In this document: positions 1 to 8,700 of the stretch, in pieces
Layout of the letters: every line of letters begins with the position of its first letter
How positions within the stretch are numbered: the first letter of the stretch is position 1
Notes under the pieces: generated by a model
What the model was told of the DNA's origin: nothing
The model's database searches: none
Seen by the model: the letters and a program-made list of their open reading frames with translations, nothing else
Translations under genes and position numbers: made by a program
Origin: a virus
IMG/VR virus record: IMGVR_UViG_3300044632_000794
Coordinates: 1 to 64,000 of that record
Reading direction: 5' to 3' (one strand)
DNA: 64,000 nucleotides

Positions 1-944
1 GAGGTTTGCTCAATCCTGAGCAATCCGCAAGATTCCTCGATTACATGTTCGATGCAACAGTAATCGGTAAAGTAGCACGTACAGTTCGAATGAGAGCTGA
101 CACTACAGAGATTGATCGTATTGGCGTTGGCACAAAGCTTATGAAGCTTGCAGCTGAAGCAGAGAACACTGGCGAAAATGCAGCCGTACAGTTCTCAAAG
201 ATTTCTCTCACAACAAAGAAGCTTCGCCTAGATTGGGAGCTTTCAACTGAGTCTCTAGAAGACAACATTGAAGGTGCAGATCTAGAAGATCACATTGCAA
301 GACTTATGGCAACACAGGCTGGTAACGACCTTGAGGACGTAGTCCTTAACGGTAACACAGCTCTAACATCAGATGCACTATACAAGTCATTTGACGGTGT
401 TGTTAAGATTGCAAAGGCAAACGGCCATGTAGTAGCTGGAGCAGGCGCAAACGTGTCTCGTGAAATCTTCAACAAGGCTCTTAAGGCTATGCCACGTAAG
501 TACAAGCAACGTCGTCCAGACCTACGCTTCCTTGCAGGCTCAAACCTAATTCAAGACTACTTGTACTCAACTTCACAGTTGGGTCAATACGGTTCTGCTA
601 ACCCACAAGATATTGCTTCAAGCATTATCCGTGGAAATGAAGGCGGACTTGGTGGACCTGCAGGATATGTGGCACCATTCGCATTCGGTATTCCGATTGT
701 TGAAGTTCCACTTCTTTCAGAGACACAAACTGGTACATATGCAACACCAACAGGCTCACATGGAGATGTCCACTTGACATTCCCAAATAACGTAGTTATT
801 GGTATCAAGCGTGATGTAACTGTTTACCGATTCTTCTGGCCAAAGAAGGACTCAATCGAATATACAATGTATACTCGCGTTGGTACCCAAATTGAGCAGG
901 CAGACGCATGGGTAGTCGTAAAAGACGTTAAGGTTGCTTCTTAA
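1..944 (+). CDS. Major capsid protein (HK97 fold), 5' truncated by window edge
   Basis: Forms the icosahedral head shell. The open frame runs off the left edge (codon frame begins at base 3, Gly before LLNPEQSARF), so the TTG at 6 is probably an internal Leu and the true N terminus lies outside. The visible 313 residues show actinophage major capsid features: LNPEQSARFLDYMFDAT near the start, KISLTTKKLRLDWELSTESL around residues 65-85, and a C-terminal RDVTVYRFFWPKKDSIEYT segment. Followed directly by an intrinsic terminator, as expected for a very highly expressed structural gene. Portal and protease genes, normally just upstream, must be outside the window. Confidence 0.93.
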   Translation, partial: GLLNPEQSARFLDYMFDATVIGKVARTVRMRADTTEIDRIGVGTKLMKLAAEAENTGENAAVQFSKISLTTKKLRLDWELSTESLEDNIEGADLEDHIARLMATQAGNDLEDVVLNGNTALTSDALYKSFDGVVKIAKANGHVVAGAGANVSREIFNKALKAMPRKYKQRRPDLRFLAGSNLIQDYLYSTSQLGQYGSANPQDIASSIIRGNEGGLGGPAGYVAPFAFGIPIVEVPLLSETQTGTYATPTGSHGDVHLTFPNNVVIGIKRDVTVYRFFWPKKDSIEYTMYTRVGTQIEQADAWVVVKDVKVAS

Positions 945-968
945 TTTAAGAAATAACTTGCTGGAAAG

Positions 969-1000
969 GCCCCCAATTAATTTTGGGGGCTTTTCATTTT
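969..1000 (+). terminator. Intrinsic terminator after capsid gene
   Basis: Arms GCCCCCAA (969-976) and TTGGGGGC (983-990) pair perfectly over 8 bp around a 6-nt loop and are followed by TTTTCATTTT. It lies 25 bases after the capsid stop codon. The same C5AA/TTG5 arm design recurs after the major tail gene at 5027-5054. Confidence 0.9.
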
Positions 1001-1019
1001 AATTTTCTAGTGCTATAAT
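991..1019 (+). promoter_or_regulatory. Extended -10 promoter for the head-tail genes
   Basis: TGCTATAAT at 1011-1019 is a perfect extended -10. A weak -35 (TTTTCA, 991-996) sits 17 bases upstream, inside the T-tract of the preceding terminator. A strong ribosome site AAAGGAG (1033-1039) precedes the ATG at 1045. The terminator-promoter arrangement separates capsid transcription from the connector operon. Confidence 0.7.
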
Positions 1020-1044
1020 TTATATACATACCAAAGGAGTATAT

Positions 1045-1443
1045 ATGTCATTTGACACACTTAAGGTCAAGGATCTAAAGACATTAGCAGCAAACTTTGC
1101 AGTTGATGTCGATGGACTAAAAAATAAAGCAGATGTAATTGCGGCACTTGCAGAAGAGGGAGTTACTTGGTCAGTTTACCAAGGAACACTCAAGAATATT
1201 GAAAGCGCAAAAGAAGATGCAGACGAGATTCTTCCTAGACTGGATCCAAATCAAAAAATTGATGAAGATATGATTCTAGTAAAGATGGACAGACCAAATG
1301 CTAGATATGATGCCCTAGGCTTTACATTTACAAGAGATCATCCATTTGTAGCAATGAAGCCCGATGTGGCTCAAGAAATTTTTGATAAGGAGGAAGGGTT
1401 TAGATTAGCTACCCCTAGAGAAGTACAGGAGTACTACAACTAA
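1045..1443 (+). CDS. Small protein with Rho-N/SAP-like N-terminal motif
   Basis: First gene after the capsid. Residues 1-40 (LKVKDLKTLAANFAVDVDGL, then a KADVIAAL helix) resemble the LeHa helix-extended-helix of SAP or Rho N-terminal domains, which in phage structural clusters is often seen in small proteins next to the capsid gene. The rest (about 90 residues) is acidic and not recognised; it contains KPDVAQEIFDKEEGFRLATP, which looks like a short structural motif. Strong ribosome site AAAGGAG 6 bases before ATG. A head-associated or head-tail role is inferred only from position. Confidence 0.6.
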   Translation: MSFDTLKVKDLKTLAANFAVDVDGLKNKADVIAALAEEGVTWSVYQGTLKNIESAKEDADEILPRLDPNQKIDEDMILVKMDRPNARYDALGFTFTRDHPFVAMKPDVAQEIFDKEEGFRLATPREVQEYYN

Positions 1444-1452
1444 GCCTAACAA

Positions 1453-2430
1453 ATGGCAGAGATATATGTAAACACAAGCACACCTGCAACAACAAAGATT
1501 TATGTAAAGGGTGAGGCTGTAACACCTAGCTCTCCAGTAACTGTCAAAGTTTATGACATAACTGGAGACCCAGTCATATCTCCACCAATTAATCCAACAT
1601 CAATACTTGCAACCATTACAGCTGAGCAAAGCGAGGTTGATATAGGATCCTATAGCGTTTATCTACCACTATCGTACACAGCAAGAACAAGAAAGTTTAA
1701 GCTGGTATGGGAATGGCAGTATGAAGGCTCTTCCTATTCTAATACAACGATGCTTGATATTGTAACCCCGTATGTAGATATACAGGAGGCTGCACAAGAA
1801 ATGGGATTGGGTTCAGATTCTAATGATCCAAATCACAAGACATATCAAGAACTTAAGCTTGCTGAAAGATATGCAAGAAATATAATTGATGGATATACTG
1901 GTCAAAAGTTTTTCCTACACGATGATTATTTTTCTTCAGTAGGAAATGATTCTGACACTATGCCTCTTACCAAAAAAGTAAATAGACTGCACACCCTTCA
2001 CGCAAATGATCAGCTTCTTATTGATAATTTAAATGAAGTTAATAACCTTGGCTTGACCGTAGATATTACTACAAGCGGTTTTGGGCTAAAGGTAAATATA
2101 GCATCTATTTTAGATAATGATGTTTATATAGCTAACGGAATGATCCCTCCATCAATTCACGACTCTTCTCCAGATATATTTAGAAGGTCTAAGAATTATA
2201 AAGTCTACGCTAGATTTGGTTGGGAATATGTTCCAAACGAGGTTCGTGACGCAGCTGTAGAAATAATGAAGATGTACTTTGCAAAAGATCGTGTCTGGAA
2301 AGACAGATATGTTAAAAAGGTCTCCACGACAGACTGGGACTTTGAATATTCTTCAGAAGCATTTAGTGGAACTGGCTCTTCATACGCAGACAAACTACTT
2401 GCAGACTATGTAATAACACAAATGGTGTAA
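1453..2430 (+). CDS. Putative head-to-tail connector/adaptor protein
   Basis: 325 residues. The N-terminal ~105 residues are beta-rich with an Ig-like look (KIYVKGEAVTPSSPVTVKVY ... GSYSVYLPL); the C-terminal ~220 residues (YVDIQEAAQEMGLG ... ELKLAERYARNIIDGYTGQKF ... NEVRDAAVEIMKMYFAKDRVW) look like the all-helical gp6/gp15-type connector that forms the ring below the portal. Position directly between the capsid and the head-closure genes fits. No clear ribosome site before this ATG, which follows the previous stop by 9 bases, so translation may be coupled. The function is inferred from fold impression and gene order. Confidence 0.6.
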   Translation: MAEIYVNTSTPATTKIYVKGEAVTPSSPVTVKVYDITGDPVISPPINPTSILATITAEQSEVDIGSYSVYLPLSYTARTRKFKLVWEWQYEGSSYSNTTMLDIVTPYVDIQEAAQEMGLGSDSNDPNHKTYQELKLAERYARNIIDGYTGQKFFLHDDYFSSVGNDSDTMPLTKKVNRLHTLHANDQLLIDNLNEVNNLGLTVDITTSGFGLKVNIASILDNDVYIANGMIPPSIHDSSPDIFRRSKNYKVYARFGWEYVPNEVRDAAVEIMKMYFAKDRVWKDRYVKKVSTTDWDFEYSSEAFSGTGSSYADKLLADYVITQMV

Positions 2431-2855
2431 TGTTTGACTTAGTAGACGGCCTCATGACCATGAAGATGGACGTATATCGACAAACTGAGCAGCAGGATAA
2501 AGATACTGGCGCAATGATAAGGGAGTTTTCTTTTATAAAAACAATTGATTGCTATGCTAGAGGAGTAATTACTGAAAGCAGAAACAGGTCTAATGATAGC
2601 CAGAAGTTTTCAAATAAATATTCAAATAACCAATACATCGAGGCTAGAACATCCGACAGGCTAACTGCAAGAGATAAGGTTAAGAATATCCGAGATGTAA
2701 ATGGAAAGCCTATCTGGTACGAGCTAAACTATCCAAGCGATACAGATACAGTTTTTGATGTTGTAGGAACTACACCAATATCAGACCCATTTGGAAATGT
2801 TGTAGGATATAACTCTTCATTACAAAGAGCGGAGAATCAGCAAATTGGCATCTGA
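2430..2855 (+). CDS. Putative head-closure (head-tail stopper) protein
   Basis: 141 residues, TAATG overlap with the previous gene. Sequence is beta-rich with polar strands (KMDVYRQTEQQDKDTGAMIR, ARTSDRLTARDKVKNIRDVN, then a VFDVVGTTPISDPFGNVVGY segment) typical of the small SPP1 gp16/HK97 gp7-type proteins that sit between connector and tail. Length and gene position match that class. Ends 11 bases into the next gene. Confidence 0.5.
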   Translation: MFDLVDGLMTMKMDVYRQTEQQDKDTGAMIREFSFIKTIDCYARGVITESRNRSNDSQKFSNKYSNNQYIEARTSDRLTARDKVKNIRDVNGKPIWYELNYPSDTDTVFDVVGTTPISDPFGNVVGYNSSLQRAENQQIGI

Positions 2856-3636
2856 AGTTTTAGCAATTAAAGCAGCAAGCGGATTAGTTAACCTTATGGC
2901 TAATAAGCCAGTAAGTGGTGCAATAAAAGATAGCACAGTTGCACAGATATCTGCTGCATTGTTTTATAAAACAAATGTCATGGCCAAGCTTGCAGAGAAT
3001 CCTCAATTTCAATCTGCATTTAGAAATGTAATCTTTGATCAACTTCAGGTTGATTTTGGAGACTATGTGGACGCTAAGGCAAGAACAGCCCCTAAATCTT
3101 TTCACCATGTTTATGAATGGGGTAGAATAGGCGATGATCAGGCCAGACTATTCAAGTTGAAGCAGCTACCAGCCGATGGCCTTTCGCTAAAAGTTAATTA
3201 TGAATTAACAGACTCTAAATCATTTGTGCCTTCTGAAAACTCTAACAATAAGCATGTGTTTGTTAAGAAAGCTTCAGTTATGGAAGAGGGAAAAACCGTA
3301 GTTATTTCTCCAAGATTTTCTGAAAGGCTTGTATTTGATGTTGATGGATACACAATATTTATGCCAAAGGGAGAATCTGTTACTGTGAAAAAACCAGGAG
3401 GAGCGGCAACTAAAAATGCATTCTTTGCACAATATAGATACTTCTTTACTGGACAGCTTGTTAACATGTCTATAAAAAAATCGGGATTCCAAAGACTATT
3501 TAATTCATCATTGTCTAGAGCATTAGGTGTACCAGCACAAGTTAAATCAGTTAAGTATAGCTTCTCTCCAAATCAATTGGCAAATGAAGCAGAAATTGCA
3601 ACATCAGCAGCATTTGCGAGGTTAGTAAATGGCTAA
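2845..3636 (+). CDS. Neck/tail-completion structural protein, unrecognised family
   Basis: 263 residues, TTG start overlapping the previous gene by 11 bases. The N-terminal ~50 residues are helical (ALKIK-type then STVAQISAALFYKTNVMAKL); the rest is beta-rich with VNYELTDSKS, VFDVDGYTIFMPKGE and a C-terminal SLSRALGVPAQ helix. Located where HK97-gp10-like tail-completion proteins occur, but longer than those (usually 130-200). I do not recognise the family; a neck or tail-completion role rests on synteny. Confidence 0.5.
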   Translation: MASEVLAIKAASGLVNLMANKPVSGAIKDSTVAQISAALFYKTNVMAKLAENPQFQSAFRNVIFDQLQVDFGDYVDAKARTAPKSFHHVYEWGRIGDDQARLFKLKQLPADGLSLKVNYELTDSKSFVPSENSNNKHVFVKKASVMEEGKTVVISPRFSERLVFDVDGYTIFMPKGESVTVKKPGGAATKNAFFAQYRYFFTGQLVNMSIKKSGFQRLFNSSLSRALGVPAQVKSVKYSFSPNQLANEAEIATSAAFARLVNG

Positions 3637-4138
3637 TTATAAACTAGATGCGATGTTTGAAATAAGAAAGTTTTTGTGGAATAGACTCACATGGCTTGGC
3701 ATATTTGATGAAGAAAACTATTATTCAGATAATCTAAATGAGACTCTTGTGCCAATTGTCCCAGTCCAGCAACAGCCAGAGATGAATCAGTTCCTTAGCG
3801 GAAAGAAGCATATAGTCTATGACAAGGTTGGAATGTCATATGAGAACAACTGGATGATATGCTGCGAACAAATACTTCTTACCCTATATTCACCAGACCT
3901 TCTTGATATTGTTGAGATAAGAAACTTCCTTACTGATGAATTTAGAAGAATGGATGAGTCTGCCAAGGATGTAAATAAATGGGCGGGGCTATCAGATAAA
4001 TTCAAGTTCCATAGCATCCATATAGCAGACATATCATCTACAGCCCCATCAGAAGAGATACAAGGCTTCTATGCAGCAGATGTAATATTAGAGGTAAAAT
4101 ACTCAAGAATAACTAATGGCCAAGGAAGATTTGCTTAA
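3629..4138 (+). CDS. Putative tail terminator protein
   Basis: 169 residues, ATG overlapping the previous stop by 8 bases. Begins with a helix containing FEIRKFLWNRLTWLGIF, then alternating strands and a helix (DLLDIVEIRNFLTDEFRRMD), ending in strand-rich ADVILEVKYSRITN. That order (helix, sheet, helix, strand) and its place just before the major tail protein match tail-terminator proteins that cap the tail tube at the neck. Sequence identity to a named family is not visible by eye. Confidence 0.55.
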   Translation: MANYKLDAMFEIRKFLWNRLTWLGIFDEENYYSDNLNETLVPIVPVQQQPEMNQFLSGKKHIVYDKVGMSYENNWMICCEQILLTLYSPDLLDIVEIRNFLTDEFRRMDESAKDVNKWAGLSDKFKFHSIHIADISSTAPSEEIQGFYAADVILEVKYSRITNGQGRFA

Positions 4139-4239
4139 TTTGCCTTTTATACCTTAGTAGAGTAAAATTAGAACAGAGGAAAGGGCCTAGCCAGCCACAT
4201 ATATATATATTAATTTCATGAAATGAAGGAGAAATAACA

Positions 4240-5007
4240 ATGGCACAAAACATTGGAAATGCAAAAAACATTCTTGTTGGTGCATCACCGCTATTCTTGT
4301 CTGTAGACGATTCTACAGTTTCAGGATACGATGACAGCATGGAGGCAGGACAAGCAAACGCAGGAACAGCAGCAGTTGGTGCAGTAAAGCCATCCACTCT
4401 AGTACCAGCATTTGCATCAGGAGTTTCTTACACAGATACTCTAAACGGAGCAACACCAAATAAAGCAGGTGGCGTTACAGCAGCAGCCTACCGCAACGTA
4501 GGTTTTACAAACAACGGTCTTCAGATCAGCTACCAGCCAACATTCGATTCAGTAACTGTTGATCAGTTGCTCGATACAGCTAAGCTATTTAAGTCTGCGA
4601 TGATGGTTCAAATTTCAACAGAAATGGCAGAAGGCACACTAGAAAATATCCTAGCGGTATTTGGCCAGAAGCAAAACACATTGACAGAGAAAAAGGGTGG
4701 AACACCAGAAGCAGTTCTAACAGGACTAGCAGCAGAAGACCACCTTGGACTAGAAGCAGGTGCACTTGGTGCAGCTCCAACAGAGCGTCAGCTAATTGCA
4801 GTTGGTCAGGCTCCAACATCAGAAGCAACAGCAACAGAGCGTGTATACTATGCACGTCGTGTTCTATCTGTTGAGCAGTCACAGTTCTCTTTGGCTCGCA
4901 CAGCAGCAACAACATTCCCAGTAACATTCCGTTTGCTACCATCAGGTAACTCAGACCACATTGGTTCAGAGTACGGTAAGATTATTGACCGAGTTCTAGC
5001 AGTTTAA
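4240..5007 (+). CDS. Major tail protein (tail tube)
   Basis: 255 residues; forms the stacked rings of the tail tube. It lies between the tail-terminator candidate and the frameshifted chaperone pair, the usual place for this gene. It is Ala/Thr/Gly-rich (AGTAAVGAVKPSTLVPAF), has the strand ISYQPTFDSVTVDQLLDTAK, and a C-terminal ERVYYARRVLSVEQSQFSL followed by FPVTFRLLPSGNSDHIGSEY, typical of actinophage tube proteins. Codon choice is more uniform (gcagca, acaaca) than in the neighbours, suggesting high expression. Strong AAGGAG (4226-4231) site 8 bases before ATG, and an intrinsic terminator follows. Confidence 0.85.
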   Translation: MAQNIGNAKNILVGASPLFLSVDDSTVSGYDDSMEAGQANAGTAAVGAVKPSTLVPAFASGVSYTDTLNGATPNKAGGVTAAAYRNVGFTNNGLQISYQPTFDSVTVDQLLDTAKLFKSAMMVQISTEMAEGTLENILAVFGQKQNTLTEKKGGTPEAVLTGLAAEDHLGLEAGALGAAPTERQLIAVGQAPTSEATATERVYYARRVLSVEQSQFSLARTAATTFPVTFRLLPSGNSDHIGSEYGKIIDRVLAV

Positions 5008-5026
5008 TTATATTAATAATTAATAT

Positions 5027-5054
5027 CAAAGCCCCCAAGAAATTGGGGGCTTTG
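5027..5054 (+). terminator. Intrinsic terminator after major tail gene
   Basis: A 12-bp perfect stem, CAAAGCCCCCAA (5027-5038) with TTGGGGGCTTTG (5043-5054), closed by a GAAA tetraloop (5039-5042). The sequence after the stem (CTGTTG) is only mildly T-rich, but the T-run sits inside the right arm. It shares the C5AA/TTG5 arms with the terminator at 969-1000. Confidence 0.88.
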
Positions 5055-5057
5055 CTG

Positions 5058-5086
5058 TTGTACCCGTATAATGGTTATGCTATAAT
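5058..5086 (+). promoter_or_regulatory. Extended -10 promoter for tail assembly genes
   Basis: TGCTATAAT at 5078-5086, identical to the element at 1011-1019, with TTGTAC (5058-5063) 17 bases upstream as a partial -35. An additional GTATAAT at 5067-5073 could be a second -10. Ribosome site AAGGAGG at 5103-5109 leads to the TTG start at 5115. Placed immediately after the terminator, it restarts transcription toward the tape measure gene. Confidence 0.7.
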
Positions 5087-5114
5087 AATTTAGACGATCC
5101 TTAAGGAGGATAAA

Positions 5115-5447
5115 TTGGCAAGTACAGTATATGATGTAGAAGAGATTGAACTACAAAGCGGAGCTAAAGTAAAGCTCAAGCCATTATCAATCAAGCAGCT
5201 ACGAAAGTTTATGGAAGTAATTAAGAAAGTACAAGACGCAGAAGACGAGACTGCAACACTTGGCATTTTGGTTGAAGCATGTGGAGTAGCATTAGAAACT
5301 CAACTGCCAGATCTAGTTGCCGATCTTGACAAGCTCGAAGATGCATTGGATGTTCCAACAATTAACAGAATCCTTGAAGTTTGCGGAGGAATTAAGATGG
5401 ACGACCCAAACCTAATAGCGGCAGCGGTACTGGCTGGTCAGAACTAG
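5115..5447 (+). CDS. Tail assembly chaperone, short (gpG-like) product
   Basis: 110 residues from a TTG start with AAGGAGG 5 bases upstream. It binds the tape measure protein and recruits major tail protein during assembly. Helical, with IKQLRKFMEVIKKVQDAEDE and LEVCGGIKMDDPNLIAAAVL; size and location directly before the tape measure are typical for gpG-type chaperones. The slippery heptamer at 5405-5411 allows a fraction of ribosomes to continue into the -1 frame, giving the longer fusion (5115-5785). Confidence 0.85.
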   Translation: MASTVYDVEEIELQSGAKVKLKPLSIKQLRKFMEVIKKVQDAEDETATLGILVEACGVALETQLPDLVADLDKLEDALDVPTINRILEVCGGIKMDDPNLIAAAVLAGQN

Positions 5448-5785
5448 ATTTAGCCGCTTTAGAGGGCCAAGTTTTTCTTTTAGGACATTGGAAGAATTAC
5501 GAGGAGTTAGAAGAGAATTTATCAATGCCAGAATTGATTCAGACAATAACTGCAATCAATCAAAAAGAACATAACCAGAGAAAGTTTGCAGCATCACTAA
5601 AAGGAATCCAATTAGATGATGATGCAGAAGAAGAAAAAGAAAAAGGTTCTACCTTTGAGGATATCCAAAGAAGAGCCCTTGGAATTAAAGCATCAGCAGA
5701 TGATGTTGTTGGTTTACAAGGACCCTTCGCAGCACAAGCTGGATTTGGAATTGGCGCAGGGTTAGGATACTCTAGGAGTAATTAG
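5115..5785 (+). CDS. Tail assembly chaperone, -1 frameshift fusion (gpGT-like)
   Basis: Made by a -1 slip at CCCAAAC (5405-5411): after Pro-Lys the ribosome reads CCT AAT AGC in the -1 frame, which has no stop until TAG at 5783-5785. The shifted part includes SELDLAALEGQVFLLGHWKN, a Trp/Tyr helix, an acidic DDDAEEEKEKGS stretch and a GFGIGAGLGYSRSN tail. The first ATG in that frame (5525) lies far inside this open segment and is unlikely to be a real start. The shift frame ends one base into the tape measure start (TAGTG). Confidence 0.85.
5405..5411 (+). other. Programmed -1 ribosomal frameshift site CCCAAAC
   Basis: The heptamer C CCA AAC fits the X XXY YYZ rule in the zero frame of the chaperone gene (codons CCA 5406-5408, AAC 5409-5411). 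Slipping back one base re-pairs both tRNAs on CCC and AAA. It lies about 35 bases before the zero-frame stop, as in lambda G/GT. GC-rich sequence just downstream (agcggcagcggtactggctgg region) may form a stimulatory structure. Confidence 0.85.
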
Positions 5786-8700
5786 TGGCTGACGAACAAA
5801 TTGTAACCAGTATAGTCGCCAAAGCCGACTTATCTAGCCTTGTGTCTGAAGTACACAGGGCTAGTTCTAGTCTCCAACAATTACAAAGAGAGTTGCTTGC
5901 ATCTAACAAGGCAATCTCTGCTTCAACAAAATTAGCAAACAACTTATTTAGAGATACTTTAACTAGTAGCGGACAGTTCTCTAGTCACTTCGTAAACCTT
6001 AATTCAGATGTAGATAAGTTTGGTAAAAACTTAGATGCTGGTAGATTAAAGCTAAAAAACTATTTCCAGACATTTAGAGAACACGCTACAACGCAAAAGG
6101 GAATGATCAGAGAGCTTGCCAAAGAACAGGTAATGCTTCAGAATTCAGTGCTGCAGCCATTAGGCAGAAATGCTCAAGGCTTAATGCAGTACAACGTTAT
6201 GATCCCAAGAGGATTAGATGCTGTAAAGAATAGTGCACAGCTGGCTCGTATGGAGCTGCAGATAATGAATCGTGCACTATCTGAAGGAGCTGGATCTTTA
6301 ATTAACTGGGGTAAAAATACTCAGTGGGCAGGTCGTCAGCTTACAGTTGGACTTACAGTTCCTCTAACGATGTTTGGTTCTGCCGCAGGAAAAGCATTTA
6401 GAGAAGCAGATCAAGAGCTAGTAAGACTTACAAAGGTTTATGGTGGATTAGCTGCAACATCTGCAGCAGATTTAAAAGCAATTAGAGAAGAAGTAGTACA
6501 AACAGCAAAAACTTTATCTCAAACAATGGGTGCATCTTTTAAAGACACTATTGCTTTAGGTGCTGATATTGCAGCAACTGGAAAAATGGGCAACGATCTA
6601 TTAGGCTCAATAGAAGAGACAACAAGACTGTCCATCCTGGGTGAAGTAGATAGACAAGATGCGATGAAGGCTACACTTTCGATTCAAACCGCATTTAAGC
6701 AGAACACAGAACAACTTACAGAATCAATTAACTTTCTTAACGCAGTTGAAAACCAGACGTCTACAACTCTTAACGATTTAGTAGAAGCTATTCCAAAAGC
6801 TGGTCCAGTTATACAGCAACTAGGCGGAAGCATTGAAGATTTAGCTTTATACATGACAGCAATGAGAGAAGGCGGTATCAATGCATCTGAAGGAGCAAAC
6901 GCATTAAAGTCAGGACTTGCTTCATTAATTAACCCAACAAAGCAAACAGTTGGAATGATGTCAGATTTTGGCATAGATGTAATGGGAATGGTTGCAAAAA
7001 ATACTGGAAACACAACTGGTCTATTAATAGATTTGCAGGGAGCGCTAGATAAGCTAGATCCACTAAGCAAGGCAAGAGCACTAGAGCAAATGTTTGGTAA
7101 GTTCCAGTTTGCAAGAATGAGCGCATTGCTTAACAACCTTGGAAAAGAAGGAAGCCAGACCCTTCAAGTTATGGATCTTATGAAAGCAAGTACTTCAGAT
7201 TTGGCGGGAATAGCAGAGCGAGAATTAGGAATGATTACAGAGTCTGCATCTGGTAAATATAGAAAAGCAATTGAGACTCTCAAAGCCACTCTGGCGGAAG
7301 TTGGAGAAGAGTTTTTAGGTGTTGCTACTAAAATTATAAATGCTGCATCAAAAATATTAGACTTTTTTACTAACCTTCCTAGCCCAATTAAAAAAGCTCT
7401 TACATTTATGGCAGGATTTACAGCATTAGTAGGTCCACTTATTATGTTAACTGGTGTGCTTGCAAACTTCTTCGGATATATAACAAAAGGAATAGTCCAA
7501 CTTAGATCTTTCTTTATGAGAGCAAATGGTTGGAAAATGCTTACGCCAGAAATTATTGCTGCTCAAAAAGCAGCAGAGATGGTTGAAAACGCATTCTATT
7601 CAGATGCAGCAGCAGCTCAAGTTCTACACAATGCCTTACAGAAGCTTGTTTTAGATTATCAAAATCTTCAGGCTGCATCAATGAAGAATGCAGTCCCAGT
7701 AAATCCAGGAGTTACCACGGTTGCTGGAAATACAATTGTTGCAGCGGGAAGAAGAGTTGTAGATCCTAACGATCCATATGTTGGCGATCCTAATACTAGA
7801 GCGATGTCTCACATTAGACCGAGAGATCCCAATGCTCCAGCAACTTTATTTGGCGGAGTCCCAGGAGCTATACCAGTAAATAGAGGAATATCAAGAACTC
7901 CTCAAATTTATATGAACGATAGGCTTCCAAACATTGAAGGATTAACAAGTGTAAAAGGAATATCTACAGGAATTGTTGCCCCAGAAGCAGCTAAATTCCA
8001 TGCGCTTATGGCAACTCTTGGTATGCAAACAGAGCAGGAAGTTGCAATGCTAAAGAAAACAATTGCAATGGGTGGAACTGTAAGTAGAGAGCTACTTGAT
8101 ACATTTGATGACATTCTACCTATAACACAAAGATTTGCAAATAGCGCAGCAGAACAATCGGCCCTAATAGTTCAACAAATGAGAAATGCAGAAATAACTG
8201 TTGATCAAGCAAAGGCAAGGATACTGGCACTCAATGCACAAATAGAAGCAGATATGGGCGCAGCTGTAAGCATGTATGCAGCTGGTAAAGGAAGATCAAT
8301 AGATTTAACAAAAGCTCCTATGATGAATCAGCCAGTTGTTGATGCTAACGGACAATTTACATTAAGAGATTTATACAAAAAAGAATCTAACAGAACAGTA
8401 ATGGAAGAGTTTGGAAGAGTGCGTGGAGTTAGAACATTTGGCGCACCGTATAGCATTCAAACAACAAGACTGCCTAAGTTTAATGAAGGTGGAGGAGTCG
8501 AAGATTTTGGTCCAGGGAAGACCATGGTTTCTGGACCGTCTTCAATTAATTATGACGACAGGCTGGGTAGCGTTCCAATCGGAGGCTATGTACTAAATCA
8601 ATCTGCTTCAATGGACCCAGCAAATGCTCCACTTGTTGAAATGGCTGCAGCTACATATGAAGACGGCGGAAAAATAACAGCAGCACTTACCCCACGGGAA

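Noticed and set aside
4213-4224. Palindrome ATTTCATGAAAT before the major tail gene as an operator
   Set aside because: Short, AT-rich and overlapping the ribosome-site region; not repeated at other promoters, so it cannot be told from chance.
5525-5785. Independent gene starting at ATG 5525
   Set aside because: Its frame is open back to the slippery site and the upstream part has chaperone-like sequence, so it is the tail of the frameshift product.
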